NCBI GenBank assembly: GCA_913048175.1
Contig: CAJWVX010000009.1
Location: 1-44,586, forward strand
Source: an uncultured Flavobacteriales bacterium
GTDB taxonomy: Bacteria > Bacteroidota > Bacteroidia > Flavobacteriales_E > Vicingaceae
Length of the DNA stretch: 44,586 bases
Direction of reading: 5' to 3'
How positions within the stretch are numbered: the stretch's first letter is position 1; each line of letters opens with the position of its first letter. Below the pieces are notes generated by a model. The model made no database searches. It was not told where the DNA came from and was given only the letters and a program-made list of their open reading frames with translations. Positions 34,267 through 43,023 of this stretch are shown piece by piece. The translations under genes were made by a program, and so were the position numbers.

Positions 34267-34632
34267 TTAATAGTTGTCAATAGAGAGTAATATTAAGGTG
34301 CATGCCTCTTCTGTTTTTATACCTTTTTTTGAGGCAAGCCTAACAAGTTCTTTGTTTTCTGTACCAGGATTAAAAATGATACGTTTTGGATTAATGGTGT
34401 TAATGATATAGTCATAATATTTAGGCTGGTTTTTTGGACCAATATAAAGTGTAACAGTATCTATATTTTCTAACAATGGTGAGTTTGTTAAAATTTCTTT
34501 AACACCAATTTCTCCATCTCTTAAACCAACAGGGAAGACTTCATGTTGATGTTCTGACAACATTTCAGTTGCTTTATATGCATACCTCTCAGGGTTTGGG
34601 CTTGCGCCTAATATTAAAGTTCTTTTATTCAT
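34267..34632 (-). CDS. CoA-binding domain protein
   Basis: 121 residues forming one Rossmann-type CoA_binding_2 domain: LILGASPNPERYAYKATEML at the N-terminus, then HEVFPVGLRDGEIGVKEI, and NPGTENKELVRLASKKGI near the C-terminus. The family is widespread in Bacteroidota, cytosolic and of undetermined function; it resembles the CoA-ligase alpha N-terminal domain but lacks any catalytic part. It precedes the metalloprotease gene by 93 bp on the same strand, so shared transcription is possible. Confidence 0.9.
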   Translation of the reverse strand: MNKRTLILGASPNPERYAYKATEMLSEHQHEVFPVGLRDGEIGVKEILTNSPLLENIDTVTLYIGPKNQPKYYDYIINTINPKRIIFNPGTENKELVRLASKKGIKTEEACTLILLSIDNY

Positions 34633-35154
34633 ATTACAAATTACATTATTTAAAAGTATTAACTTTTTGTTTAATAAATTTCATTATGGCATCGTTTGAG
34701 TTTAATTAGGGAACCCATTTTTTGTGGAAATTTAATTTTTAAAACAGCATTAACTAACACATTGTATAAAGCATCTCTAATTTTGAGTTAAAAGTTCTCA
34801 AAGAGGAAGTTTGGGTTGGTCTATTCTTTTTTTGATCTATTTTCAATAGACACTTAAAGGATTAAATCTAAGAATAATTCCTAAGGATAAGCCATCTATA
34901 AGTTTTTAAAATTTATATCTATATTCATGAATAATTTGGTTAACCAATTTATAAAATTTGATAAAGCCATAAAATTGAATTACTATTAACATCAATAGTT
35001 ATAATTTAGGATATTTTTATTCATTTAATTAGACTTAATAGGGAATAAGCTTTATAATAATTTAGTTTATTTAAAAACTTACAACTTAAGTGGATTTCTC
35101 ATGAGCGATAACTAAGTAAATAAAATTTCAATTATTCTTTCGAGTAAGGGTTAT
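34633..35154. other. Gene-free stretch, nothing recognised
   Basis: 522 bp with many stops in all frames. I compared short frames on both strands with transposase and toxin motifs and found no convincing match. It may be decayed sequence, as the IS remnant 900 bp further on suggests. Confidence 0.5.
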
Positions 35155-35625
35155 TTATTCTGCAACAAAAATATTTGTCAGATCTTTATCTCTAATAATA
35201 ATTTTTTCATTGTTCTTGTGCTTCACTTTAACCTTGTAACACTCGCTAGAGGCACTATGGTATAACGTTTTGTATTTAATAGACCACTCCTCAAAATTTA
35301 TGTTTAACCGCATTCTCCAATCTCCCGTTTTTCCTTTATTTATATACAATGCTTTCTTTATACCATCAAGACTTATAAATACCAGATAATAATTCTCTTC
35401 AGGAGATAGTTTAACATTATATTTAGATCTAGATTTTAGAGTTCTTATTTTAGACCAATTATTATTATTTTCCTGAAAAATTGTAATATCTGCTTTTTTG
35501 TTTGCCAATATTTTACCACATAATTTAAAATGACTTTTTCCTTGTGCTGAAGCATTTCCTATACCAACAGCGATTATCAATATAATTATTGATAAAATGT
35601 ATGTAACTGATTTTAAATTTTTCAT
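35155..35625 (-). CDS. Exported protein, function unknown
   Basis: 156 residues from the ATG at 35623-35625. An in-frame ATG 14 codons upstream would add a charged His-rich leader before the signal peptide, so the inner start is preferred. Signal peptide about 1-27 (YILSIIILIIAVGIGNASAQ). The mature part, HFKLCGKILANKKADITIFQ, then NNWSKIRTLKSRSKYNVKLS and YLVFISLDGIKKALYINKG, looks like a small beta-sandwich of the kind that binds or presents something on the surface, with one Cys near its N-terminus and one near the end. No family recognised. It stands alone beside an IS3 remnant. Confidence 0.7.
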   Translation of the reverse strand: MKNLKSVTYILSIIILIIAVGIGNASAQGKSHFKLCGKILANKKADITIFQENNNNWSKIRTLKSRSKYNVKLSPEENYYLVFISLDGIKKALYINKGKTGDWRMRLNINFEEWSIKYKTLYHSASSECYKVKVKHKNNEKIIIRDKDLTNIFVAE

Positions 35626-36032
35626 AACATAAAAGTGTTCGTTAATATTTTTATGAACTCTATACATATAATAATGGTGCCAAAAAGCATATTCTCCAGA
35701 TTATCAGGTTTTTATGTTTTTAATTATCAAGAATAATGTTTCTTTTTGAGAGTAAATTCCCAATAAATGTAAAAGTTTGTCTTTTTTACTGAGTTTAGGA
35801 ATATCTAGTATTGTTTTGACATTATTTAGTAGCTTATAACTTATATTTTGGGGTTATGGAAAAGAGGAAGGATGATGATTAATTTAAGAATTTGCTTACA
35901 GAGCGAACAATTTCAGTTAGAAAAACTAAATAGCTGAGTATAGAATTTATTCGGGCTTAACAAGAGTATGTAAGTGTGAAGATGCTGATATAACTGTTGG
36001 TTTGTCTAAGAAAAGAGTCTTCTTAATTATTA

Positions 36033-36560
36033 GAATTAAAACGGTTAAAGAAAGAAGGTTGAATGGAGTTTTATATATTAAAAAAGGTAGTTAGACTCTT
36101 GTCCAATAACGAGCAGTGTGTTATAAATTCATTTTAAATAATGAAGATAATTAACTACATCAGAAGATCTGGAAGTCAATGATATATAGAAGATATGCTA
36201 TTATAATTCGATAAAATCCAACGATTTGCGTGTTTATACATTTGATTATTAATGAAGTAAATGGGTTTAAAAAGTGTTTTGTGAATCAAATTTGTTGTAA
36301 AAACAGAATCTTAAAATTCGTCAATAGCTAATAACGGTTTTAATGGAGTTTTTAGTAGTTTGAAATTAGGATAGAATTGGGTGTCAGATATTACCTATAT
36401 TCGAGTTAACGATTATTGGATTTATTTAATTGTAAGAGTTGAATTATTAGACAGTAGAAAACACAATAATGAACGCAAGGTTTACTTCAAGATGAAATAG
36501 GAATGTCATTAATATATTTATTTTGCATTCGAATAATGCTAGTAAATCTTAGTGATCATT
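36033..36560 (+). pseudogene. Decayed IS3-family transposase (orfAB remnant)
   Basis: The first part (36033-36119) reads ELKRLKKE...KKVVRLLSNNE, like the end of an IS3 OrfA leucine-zipper segment. From ATG 36261 one frame reads MGLKSVL, stop, IKFVVKTES, stop, then SSLKLG, stop, and WVSDITYIRVNDYWIYLIV, ending LLDSRK at about 36461. That is the OrfB block around the first catalytic Asp. After a +1 shift, FILHSNNASK (36517-36546) corresponds to FHSDRGxQYAS with the second catalytic Asp changed to Asn. Three stops, a frameshift and about ten missing residues between the two blocks show it is dead. No intact terminal repeats were found. This explains much of the gene-free stretch 35626-36733. Confidence 0.85.
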
Positions 36561-36682
36561 GAATACCTGAACTTGAGACAAGAACTGATGAATAAAAAAA
36601 TGTAAAGACTTTAGACAAAATAGGAATAGGCAAAAGAAAAAGAATAGTGTTTTGCATTTTATAAAGCGAGATAGTTTTTATA

Positions 36683-36712
36683 AAAAAAGCCTCGATTTAT
36701 CGAGGCTTTTTT
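36683..36712. terminator. Terminator of the sdh operon
   Basis: Perfect hairpin AAAAAGCCTCGA / TCGAGGCTTTTT with loop TTTA, 22 bp beyond the sdhB stop. The T run on both strands allows action in either direction. Confidence 0.95.
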
Positions 36713-36733
36713 TATAAATAAATAAATCAATTA

Positions 36734-37486
36734 TTATTTTTCTGACGTAATAGAAGCCGTTAAATAATCTTTATTCATTCTGGCTATAAATTCTAAAGAA
36801 ATTCCTTTAGGACACTCTACTTCACAAGCTCCAGTATTTGTACAATTACCAAAACCTTCTTTATCCATTTGATCAACCATATTTAAAACACGTTGTTTTC
36901 GTTCTACTTGACCTTGTGGAAGATAAGAAAATTGAGAAACTTTAGCGGCAACAAACAACATTGCTGAAGAATTTTTACATGTTGCAACGCAAGCACCACA
37001 GCCAATACACGTTGCAGCATCCATTGCTTTGTCAGCCATTGGTTTTGCAATAGGCACTGCATTTGCATCTTGTGTATTTCCGGAAGTATTAACAGAAATA
37101 AAACCACCCGATTGTTGTATTCTATCAAAAGCACTTCTATCTACTACTAAATCTTTTAACACGGGGAATGAACCAGATCTGAAAGGTTCGATATGAATCG
37201 TTTCACCATCTTTAAACATTCTCATGTGTAATTGACAAGTAGTTACCCTTCTATCTGGACCATGAGCTTCCCCATTAATGTATAATGAACACATTCCACA
37301 AATACCTTCTCTACAGTCATGATCGAAAGCGACAGGTTCAATTCCTTGAGTAATTAATTGCTCATTTAATACATCAAGCATTTCTAAAAATGAAGCATGT
37401 TCAGAAATTCCAGTAACAGGATATGTCTCCATAGATCCCTTATCATTTTTATCCTTTTGTCTCCAAATTTTTAGCGTTAAATCCAT
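36734..37486 (-). CDS. sdhB: Succinate dehydrogenase/fumarate reductase iron-sulfur subunit
   Basis: 250 residues. It passes electrons from the flavoprotein to the membrane subunit of complex II. The plant-type [2Fe-2S] ligands are Cys58, Cys63, Cys66 and Cys84 (CREGICGMC and C at 84). The cluster Cys set 160/163/166/170 in [11 protein letters not shown] and Cys215/221/225 carry the [4Fe-4S] and [3Fe-4S] clusters. It is the last gene of sdhCAB, 73 bp after sdhA, followed by a strong terminator. Confidence 0.96.
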   Translation of the reverse strand: MDLTLKIWRQKDKNDKGSMETYPVTGISEHASFLEMLDVLNEQLITQGIEPVAFDHDCREGICGMCSLYINGEAHGPDRRVTTCQLHMRMFKDGETIHIEPFRSGSFPVLKDLVVDRSAFDRIQQSGGFISVNTSGNTQDANAVPIAKPMADKAMDAATCIGCGACVATCKNSSAMLFVAAKVSQFSYLPQGQVERKQRVLNMVDQMDKEGFGNCTNTGACEVECPKGISLEFIARMNKDYLTASITSEK

Positions 37487-37559
37487 TTTTTTTAATTTAA
37501 AAAGTGAACAATTAATAAATTTTGTAATTATGAAATTACTTCATTAAAAAATTGCCAAA

Positions 37560-39575
37560 TTATTTATAAGAACGTTGTTTCAGTTCAATATCATTAAATT
37601 CTAATTCTTCTTTATGCAGAACAGCATCTCTGGGATCTCCTTTATATTCCCAAGCAGAAACAAATGCAAAGTCTTTATCGTTTCGTAATGCTTCTCCTTT
37701 TTGTAAACCGTCTTTTTCAACAGACTCCTCTCTAAAGTGACCACCGCAAGATTCTTCTCTTTCTAAGGCGTCTTTAGCAAATAACTCTCCTAGCTCTAAA
37801 AAGTCTGCAACCCGACCTGCTTTAGCTAACTCTGAGTTTAATTCGTAAATTCCTCCAGGAATACTAACATTTTTCCAGAAATCTTCACGAATTGCTTTAA
37901 TCTCATCCATTGCTTCTTTTAACCCTTTCGCATTTCTTGACATGCCAACTTTATTCCACATTACCTCACCTAGTCTTTTATGAAAAGAGTCAACAGTTTT
38001 GGATCCTTTTATAGCAACCAATCGTTCTAGTTGATCAGTTATTTCTTTAGCAGCGTCATTAAACTCAGGTAAATCAGTTGATATTGGTCCTGTTCTAATA
38101 TCATTAGCTAAATAATCGCCAATAGTATAAGGTAAAACAAAATAGCCATCAGCTAAACCTTGCATAAGTGCAGATGCGCCTAATCTGTTAGCTCCGTGGT
38201 CAGAAAAGTTTGCTTCACCAGCAGCGTAGCAACCAGGGATTGTTGTCATTAAATTATAATCACACCATACCCCACCCATTGTATAGTGAACAGCAGGGTA
38301 AATCATCATTGGTGTTTTGTACGGGTTTTCTGCAACAATTTTCTCATACATTTGAAAAAGGTTACCGTATTTTTCTTCAATAATAGCTTCGCCTAGTTCT
38401 AAAATTTTATCTTCTGTTGGACTGTTAAGTCCTAAAATATGAGCTTTTTCAGAACCATAACGATTTATAGCAGCTTTGAAATCTAAATAAACAGCTTCAC
38501 CGGTTTCGTTAACACCGTAACCAGCATCACATCGTTCTTTAGCAGCGCGAGAGGCAACATCTCTTGGAACCAAGTTTCCGAAGGCAGGGTATCTCCGTTC
38601 TAAATAATAATCTCTTTCATCTTCATTTAATTCCGTAGGCTTTTTCGTGCCTTGCTGTATTGCTTTTACATCTTTTAAGTTTTTAGGGACCCAAATCCTA
38701 CCATCATTTCTTAATGACTCGGACATTAATGTTAATTTGGATTGGAAATCTCCAGCTCTAGGAATGCATGTTGGATGAATTTGTGTGTAACAAGGATTCG
38801 CAAAATAAGCACCTCTTTTGTGCACTTTCCAGGCTGCACTAACATTTGAACCCATTGCATTTGTCGATAAAAAGAATACATTACCATATCCACCAGATGC
38901 AATTACAACAGCATGAGCAGAGTGTTTTTCAATTTCACCAGTAATCATATTTCTAGCAATAATTCCTCTTGCTTTTCCGTCAACTTTAACAACGTCCATC
39001 ATTTCATGGCGGTTATACATGGTGATTTTTCCTTTTCCAATCTGCCTATTCATTGCTGAATAAGCTCCTAATAAAAGTTGTTGTCCTGTTTGGCCTTTTG
39101 CATAAAAGGTTCTAGAAACTAAAACCCCACCAAATGAGCGGTTATCAAGTAATCCACCATATTCTCTTGCAAACGGAACTCCTTGAGCAACGCATTGGTC
39201 AATAATATTCGTAGAAACTTCAGCTAAACGATAAACATTGGCTTCTCTTGATCTATAATCTCCACCTTTAACGGTGTCGTAGAATAAACGGTAAGTTGAA
39301 TCGCCATCATTTTGATAGTTCTTTGCAGCATTAATACCACCTTGAGCAGCAATCGAGTGTGCTCGTCTAGGAGAGTCTTGATAGGCAAAAGCTTTAACAG
39401 CATATCCCATTTCCGCCAAAGAAGCACAAGCTGCTCCTCCTGCTAAACCAGTACCTACAACAATAATGTCTATTAATCTCTTATTTGCTGGATTAACAAC
39501 ATTGATATCATTTTTATGTTTTGTCCACTTATCCTTTATAGGACCTTCTGGAGTTTTTGAATCTAATTTTGACAT
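37560..39575 (-). CDS. sdhA: Succinate dehydrogenase/fumarate reductase flavoprotein subunit
   Basis: 671 residues. The N-terminal FAD site is [19 protein letters not shown] (about 39-57) and the predicted covalent FAD link is His73 in [11 protein letters not shown]. The active-site region [30 protein letters not shown] and the C-terminal helical domain ending with LKQRSYK are present. It oxidises succinate to fumarate (or the reverse) on the cytoplasmic face. The length and [19 protein letters not shown] style are of the Bacteroidota/epsilon-type complex II. It follows sdhC by 19 bp. Confidence 0.97.
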   Translation of the reverse strand: MSKLDSKTPEGPIKDKWTKHKNDINVVNPANKRLIDIIVVGTGLAGGAACASLAEMGYAVKAFAYQDSPRRAHSIAAQGGINAAKNYQNDGDSTYRLFYDTVKGGDYRSREANVYRLAEVSTNIIDQCVAQGVPFAREYGGLLDNRSFGGVLVSRTFYAKGQTGQQLLLGAYSAMNRQIGKGKITMYNRHEMMDVVKVDGKARGIIARNMITGEIEKHSAHAVVIASGGYGNVFFLSTNAMGSNVSAAWKVHKRGAYFANPCYTQIHPTCIPRAGDFQSKLTLMSESLRNDGRIWVPKNLKDVKAIQQGTKKPTELNEDERDYYLERRYPAFGNLVPRDVASRAAKERCDAGYGVNETGEAVYLDFKAAINRYGSEKAHILGLNSPTEDKILELGEAIIEEKYGNLFQMYEKIVAENPYKTPMMIYPAVHYTMGGVWCDYNLMTTIPGCYAAGEANFSDHGANRLGASALMQGLADGYFVLPYTIGDYLANDIRTGPISTDLPEFNDAAKEITDQLERLVAIKGSKTVDSFHKRLGEVMWNKVGMSRNAKGLKEAMDEIKAIREDFWKNVSIPGGIYELNSELAKAGRVADFLELGELFAKDALEREESCGGHFREESVEKDGLQKGEALRNDKDFAFVSAWEYKGDPRDAVLHKEELEFNDIELKQRSYK

Positions 39576-39594
39576 ATTCTAACCGTTAAAAAGA

Positions 39595-40263
39595 TTAATG
39601 AGAAGTAAGTAGGTGGAAAAGTGCAATGAAAACAAATCCTGAAGGGATTCCTATTGCATAAATATTTCCTAATTGCTTAATAATTGGAGTATACTTATTG
39701 TGGTTAAAACCAGCGGATTGGAAGCTGGATTGAAACCCATGTAATAAATGTAATCCTAAAAATATAAACGAAGCACAGTAGATCCCCACTCTAATTGGAT
39801 CACTCATTTTATGAACTAAGTGAGGAAAATATTTTGTTGGTTCATCCCATTTTCCTTCAATAAATTTATCAATGATTTCTGGAATCCAAAAGTCATAAAA
39901 ATGTAAGCCTAAAAATAACATGACCATAATTCCGGTAATAATCATATTTCTACTCATCCAAGAAGAATTTTCACTTGGCTTATCCATTGCATACTTAATT
40001 GGTCTTGCAGCTTTGTTTTTAAAGTCTAAGTAGATACCCATTCCTAAATGAAAGACTACTCCAAACAATAAAATGGGTTGCATAACAAATTGAATTAAAC
40101 CGTTTGTTCCCATGAAATGGGAAACTTCATTAAAGGTCTCCGAATTAATTACAGATAAAAAGTTGATAACGAAATGTTGAAGTAAAAATATTAACAAGAA
40201 GAAACCCGAAAGGGCCATTAAAATTTTTCTACCAACGGAAGATGTTGAAAATCCTTTGCTCAT
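39595..40263 (-). CDS. sdhC: Succinate dehydrogenase cytochrome b subunit (TIGR02046-like)
   Basis: 222 residues, five hydrophobic segments (about 13-36, 58-80, 105-125, 155-178 and 195-218), the single-subunit membrane anchor of type B complex II in Bacteroidota. His residues placed in helices (His26 in LLQHFVINF, then HLGMG, HFYDF, HLLHGF) are candidate heme b and quinone-side ligands. No separate sdhD is present, as expected for this type. It begins the operon sdhCAB; a good -33/-7 promoter lies 36 bp upstream. Confidence 0.93.
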   Translation of the reverse strand: MSKGFSTSSVGRKILMALSGFFLLIFLLQHFVINFLSVINSETFNEVSHFMGTNGLIQFVMQPILLFGVVFHLGMGIYLDFKNKAARPIKYAMDKPSENSSWMSRNMIITGIMVMLFLGLHFYDFWIPEIIDKFIEGKWDEPTKYFPHLVHKMSDPIRVGIYCASFIFLGLHLLHGFQSSFQSAGFNHNKYTPIIKQLGNIYAIGIPSGFVFIALFHLLTSH

Positions 40264-40299
40264 AGGGTGCGATGTTTATTGTTTAATAAATAAGTTTGG

Positions 40300-40329
40300 C
40301 AAAGGTAAAAATTGTATGGGACGTTACAA
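40300..40329 (-). promoter_or_regulatory. sdhCAB promoter (Bacteroidota -33/-7 type)
   Basis: Minus strand: TTG (40329-40327), 19-bp spacer, TACCTTTG (40307-40300). This matches TTG-N19-TAnnTTTG exactly. The sdhC ATG lies 36 bp below. Confidence 0.75.
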
Positions 40330-40464
40330 GGCTTCGTTGTCGTTTTTTTGGCTTAGGGCTTATTTAGAATCAATCAAGATAGTAAAATACAAGTTTGTAA
40401 AATCTTGGACAAGGTTTAAGTTTAAAAATGTTGAATTTAGCAATGAGTTAAGAAAACAGTTAAA

Positions 40465-41493
40465 ATGAAAACATTACAGAAAGAAGTTAATCAATTATCG
40501 AAAGCTGCTTTTCAGGTGAAAACTCTTGAAAAGACTAATGAAATTAAGTTTGCTGAGAAGTTGAAAGGACTAAATCTTTTTCCACTAAAACCTACAATAA
40601 TAGAAATTCTTCAGATTAATTTAGGGAAACTGTGTAATCAGGTTTGTGAACATTGTCATGTAGATGCCGGACCAGACAGGAAAGAAGTAATGATTAAAGA
40701 GGTGTTGTTGCAATGCTTAAAAGCTGCAAAAACAGCAACAATTCATACTGTTGATTTAACGGGCGGAGCTCCAGAAATGAATCCAGATTTTAGATGGTTT
40801 GTCTCCGAACTATCTAAGCTTGGTAAAAGGGTGATAGTAAGAAGTAATCTTACAATTTTAACATACAAAAAGTACTTAGATATTCCACAGTTTTATGCTG
40901 ACAATAATGTAAACGTAGTTTCTTCAATGCCCTGTTACTCTAAATATAATGTAGATAAGCAGAGAGGAAATGGTGTTTTTGAAAGATCTATTCAGGCATT
41001 AAAAAGATTAAATGATGTTGGCTATGGAAAAGAAGGTTCTGGGTTAGAGTTAGATTTGGTTTTCAATCCTGGAGGAGCTTCTTTGCCTCCAGAACAGGAA
41101 GCTTTGGAACTGGATTATAAAAGAGAGTTAAAAGAACTTTTTAATATTGAGTTTAACAGTTTATACACGATCACAAACCTTCCAATAAGCAGGTTTTTAG
41201 ATTTTCTTATAAAAGAAGAAAAGTATGAAGATTACATGAACAAACTAATTGAATCGTTTAATCCAATTGCTGCCGAAGAAGTGATGTGTAGAAACACGGT
41301 TTCTGTTGGTTGGGATGGCAAACTTTTTGATTGTGACTTTAATCAAATGTTAGAGTTAGGTGTTGCTTCATCTTCACAAAACATAGAAGAGTTTAATAGC
41401 GCTGAGCTCGTTAACAGAAATATTATTTTAGGACAACATTGTTACGGGTGCACAGCTGGTGCAGGATCAAGTTGTCAGGGAAGTTTGGCTTGA
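40465..41493 (+). CDS. arsS: Arsenosugar biosynthesis radical SAM protein ArsS-like
   Basis: 342 residues. The radical SAM cluster motif is C57-xxx-C61-xx-C64 (KLCNQVCEHCHVDAGP). The Gly-rich SAM site DLTGGAPEMNPDFRWFV follows. The C-terminal DUF3641-like part ends with the Cys-rich HCYGCTAGAGSSCQG, diagnostic for this family. ArsS-type enzymes act on an arsenic-methylated, SAM-derived intermediate in arsenosugar synthesis, after ArsM. The gene heads an operon with a rhodanese, a TIGR04282 glycosyltransferase and a lipoprotein. No arsM or arsR is in the window, so the name rests on sequence and context. Confidence 0.9.
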   Translation: MKTLQKEVNQLSKAAFQVKTLEKTNEIKFAEKLKGLNLFPLKPTIIEILQINLGKLCNQVCEHCHVDAGPDRKEVMIKEVLLQCLKAAKTATIHTVDLTGGAPEMNPDFRWFVSELSKLGKRVIVRSNLTILTYKKYLDIPQFYADNNVNVVSSMPCYSKYNVDKQRGNGVFERSIQALKRLNDVGYGKEGSGLELDLVFNPGGASLPPEQEALELDYKRELKELFNIEFNSLYTITNLPISRFLDFLIKEEKYEDYMNKLIESFNPIAAEEVMCRNTVSVGWDGKLFDCDFNQMLELGVASSSQNIEEFNSAELVNRNIILGQHCYGCTAGAGSSCQGSLA

Positions 41494-41499
41494 TTTTTT

Positions 41500-41525
41500 G
41501 TCATCTTGAACCTGTCGAAGGGCAG
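41500..41525 (+). repeat. Possible dispersed intergenic repeat unit
   Basis: A 26-bp segment starting GTCATCTTGAACCTGTCGAA and ending GGGCAG, between the ArsS-like stop and the next gene. It resembles a short repeat (TCATCCTGAGCCTGTCGAAGG type) I have seen scattered in intergenic regions of many Bacteroidota. It is present once in this window. Confidence 0.45.
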
Positions 41526-41539
41526 AAAAATACAACTCC

Positions 41540-42046
41540 ATGAAAAAACAATTTATCATAATTCTTTTTTTAGGTTTCACTTTAAGTGTTGCTTCCCAGA
41601 ACTACGTTTCGTTTGATGAAATGAAAGAGAATATAGTTTCTAAGACAATTCCTTTAATTAGTGTTCAAGAACTTAAAAAAGTAGAAAACACTAAAGCGAA
41701 ATTTTTGTTAATTGATACTCGGGAAAAAGCCGAATATGAAGTAAGTCACATTAAAGGAGCAAAATTTATAAGCTATGATAATTTTAACATTAAAGACTTA
41801 AAAGAAGTTGATAAAGAAACAATTGTTATCGTTTATTGCTCTGTTGGCTATAGAAGTGAAAAAGTAGGAGAGAAGCTGAAAAAGGAAGGGTTTAAAAAAG
41901 TAATGAATTTAAAAGGAGGAATTTTCGACTGGGTAAACTGGGGTTTTCCTGTTTATGATATCGAAGGAAATGAAACTGAAAAAATACATGCTTATGATAA
42001 ATCATGGGGAAAATGGTTAACAAAAGGAGAGAAGGTTTATGGGTAA
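41540..42046 (+). CDS. Exported rhodanese-like protein
   Basis: 168 residues. A signal peptide (about 1-19) places it in the periplasm. The rhodanese domain (about 35-155) has LIDTREKAEYEVSHIKGA and the active loop IVYCSVGYRSEKVG, with catalytic Cys100 in a six-residue CSVGYR loop typical of sulfur- rather than arsenate-handling rhodaneses. It lies inside the ArsS operon, with a 46-bp gap from ArsS and an 8-bp overlap with the glycosyltransferase. A sulfur-transfer or arsenic-linked role outside the cytoplasm is inferred. Confidence 0.88.
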   Translation: MKKQFIIILFLGFTLSVASQNYVSFDEMKENIVSKTIPLISVQELKKVENTKAKFLLIDTREKAEYEVSHIKGAKFISYDNFNIKDLKEVDKETIVIVYCSVGYRSEKVGEKLKKEGFKKVMNLKGGIFDWVNWGFPVYDIEGNETEKIHAYDKSWGKWLTKGEKVYG

Positions 42047-42632
42047 AGTATTGTTAATCGTATTCGTTAAAAATAGTATCCTCGGAAAAGTGAAGACTAG
42101 ACTAGCAAAAACTGTTGGAGATAATAAAGCTTTTGAGGTTTACAAGCAGTTAGTTGATATTACCGAAGAATGCTCTCTAAAAGTAGATTCAGATAAACAT
42201 ATTTATTTTTCCGAAAAAGTAATTAATAGCAAATGGGTTGATGAGTTAAAGTTTGTTCAGGAGGGCGAAAGTTTAGGTGATAGAATGATGAATGCTTTTA
42301 AAAATGGCTTTAGTCAAGGATATGAAAAAGTTATATTAATAGGGTCTGATTTGCCTGATATTTCTCCAGAGATAATTCAAGAAGGATTTGAAAGACTTGA
42401 AAAAAATGAAGTTGTGTTTGGGCCAGCTGAAGATGGAGGATACTATTTAATAGGGATGACAAAATTTCAAAAGTTTATGTTTGAAAACAAACCTTGGAGC
42501 GATTGTAGTTTGCTAGAAATAACCTTAAAAGAGTTAAGAGAACAAGAGGTGAGTTATTCTTTACTCCAAACCTTAAATGATATTGATACTTTTGAGGATT
42601 TAAAATCAAGTAAAATTTATGTTGATGCGTAA
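42039..42632 (+). CDS. TIGR04282-family arsenosugar biosynthesis glycosyltransferase
   Basis: 197 residues of the DUF2064/TIGR04282 type. The N-terminus IVFVKNSILGKVKTRLAKTVG is the nucleotide-binding motif. Then come SLGDRMMNAFKNGF, LIGSDLPDISPEII with the D-x-P motif, and FGPAEDGGYYLIGM, all family markers. Next to an ArsS-like radical SAM enzyme, the natural role is handling a sugar intermediate in arsenosugar formation. It overlaps the rhodanese gene by 8 bp and the lipoprotein gene by 14 bp, so all are translated together. Confidence 0.9.
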   Translation: MGKVLLIVFVKNSILGKVKTRLAKTVGDNKAFEVYKQLVDITEECSLKVDSDKHIYFSEKVINSKWVDELKFVQEGESLGDRMMNAFKNGFSQGYEKVILIGSDLPDISPEIIQEGFERLEKNEVVFGPAEDGGYYLIGMTKFQKFMFENKPWSDCSLLEITLKELREQEVSYSLLQTLNDIDTFEDLKSSKIYVDA

Positions 42633-43023
42633 TTTAATTTTTTTAGCGATTGTGACTTTAGTTACTTCTTGTTCTCCTCAAAAACCTATTTCAGGTGGAG
42701 GTGTATCTTCAAATCCGGAGGTAAAAAAACAGGGTTCTAAAATGTTTGGGAAAGTGGTTGTTAAGTCTAAAATGTCATTAGATGGGAAATCAGAAATGCC
42801 AGTTTTGTATTTTGACATTAATGGAGTTGAGTATTTTATAGATTTTTCGGCTAGTAAAGTTGCTAAGGTAGATATTCAGAAATATATTCTTAAAGAAATC
42901 GATATTCTTGGAGAGATAAAGACAGAAGGCTTTTCCGTGGCACAAGGACAAAGCAGAGTTGAGCAAGAAGAGGCAAAAAAGTATGAGGGAAACGCAATTG
43001 TTATTTATAAGGTTATGGATTAA
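42619..43023 (+). CDS. Small lipoprotein, function unknown
   Basis: 134 residues, starting ATG 42619 or the ATG two codons later at 42625. A signal peptide ends in a lipobox-like LVTSCSPQ, so it is membrane-anchored. The mature part is beta-rich with VLYFDINGVEYFIDF and IDILGEIKTEGFSVA; a segment SRVEQEEAKKYEGNAIVIYK closes it. No family recognised. It is the last gene of the ArsS operon by overlap with the glycosyltransferase, and converges with the vWA-like gene (4-bp overlap). Confidence 0.75.
   Translation: MLMRNLIFLAIVTLVTSCSPQKPISGGGVSSNPEVKKQGSKMFGKVVVKSKMSLDGKSEMPVLYFDINGVEYFIDFSASKVAKVDIQKYILKEIDILGEIKTEGFSVAQGQSRVEQEEAKKYEGNAIVIYKVMD

Noticed and set aside
34660-34790. Short minus-strand frame reading RDALYNVLVNAVLKIKFPQK
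   Set aside because: About 35 codons between stops in AT-rich DNA, with no match to a family I could name. Likely chance or too decayed to identify.
40256-40468. 70-codon plus-strand frame between sdhC and the ArsS-like gene
   Set aside because: It covers the sdhC start and promoter on the opposite strand and shows no protein-like features.
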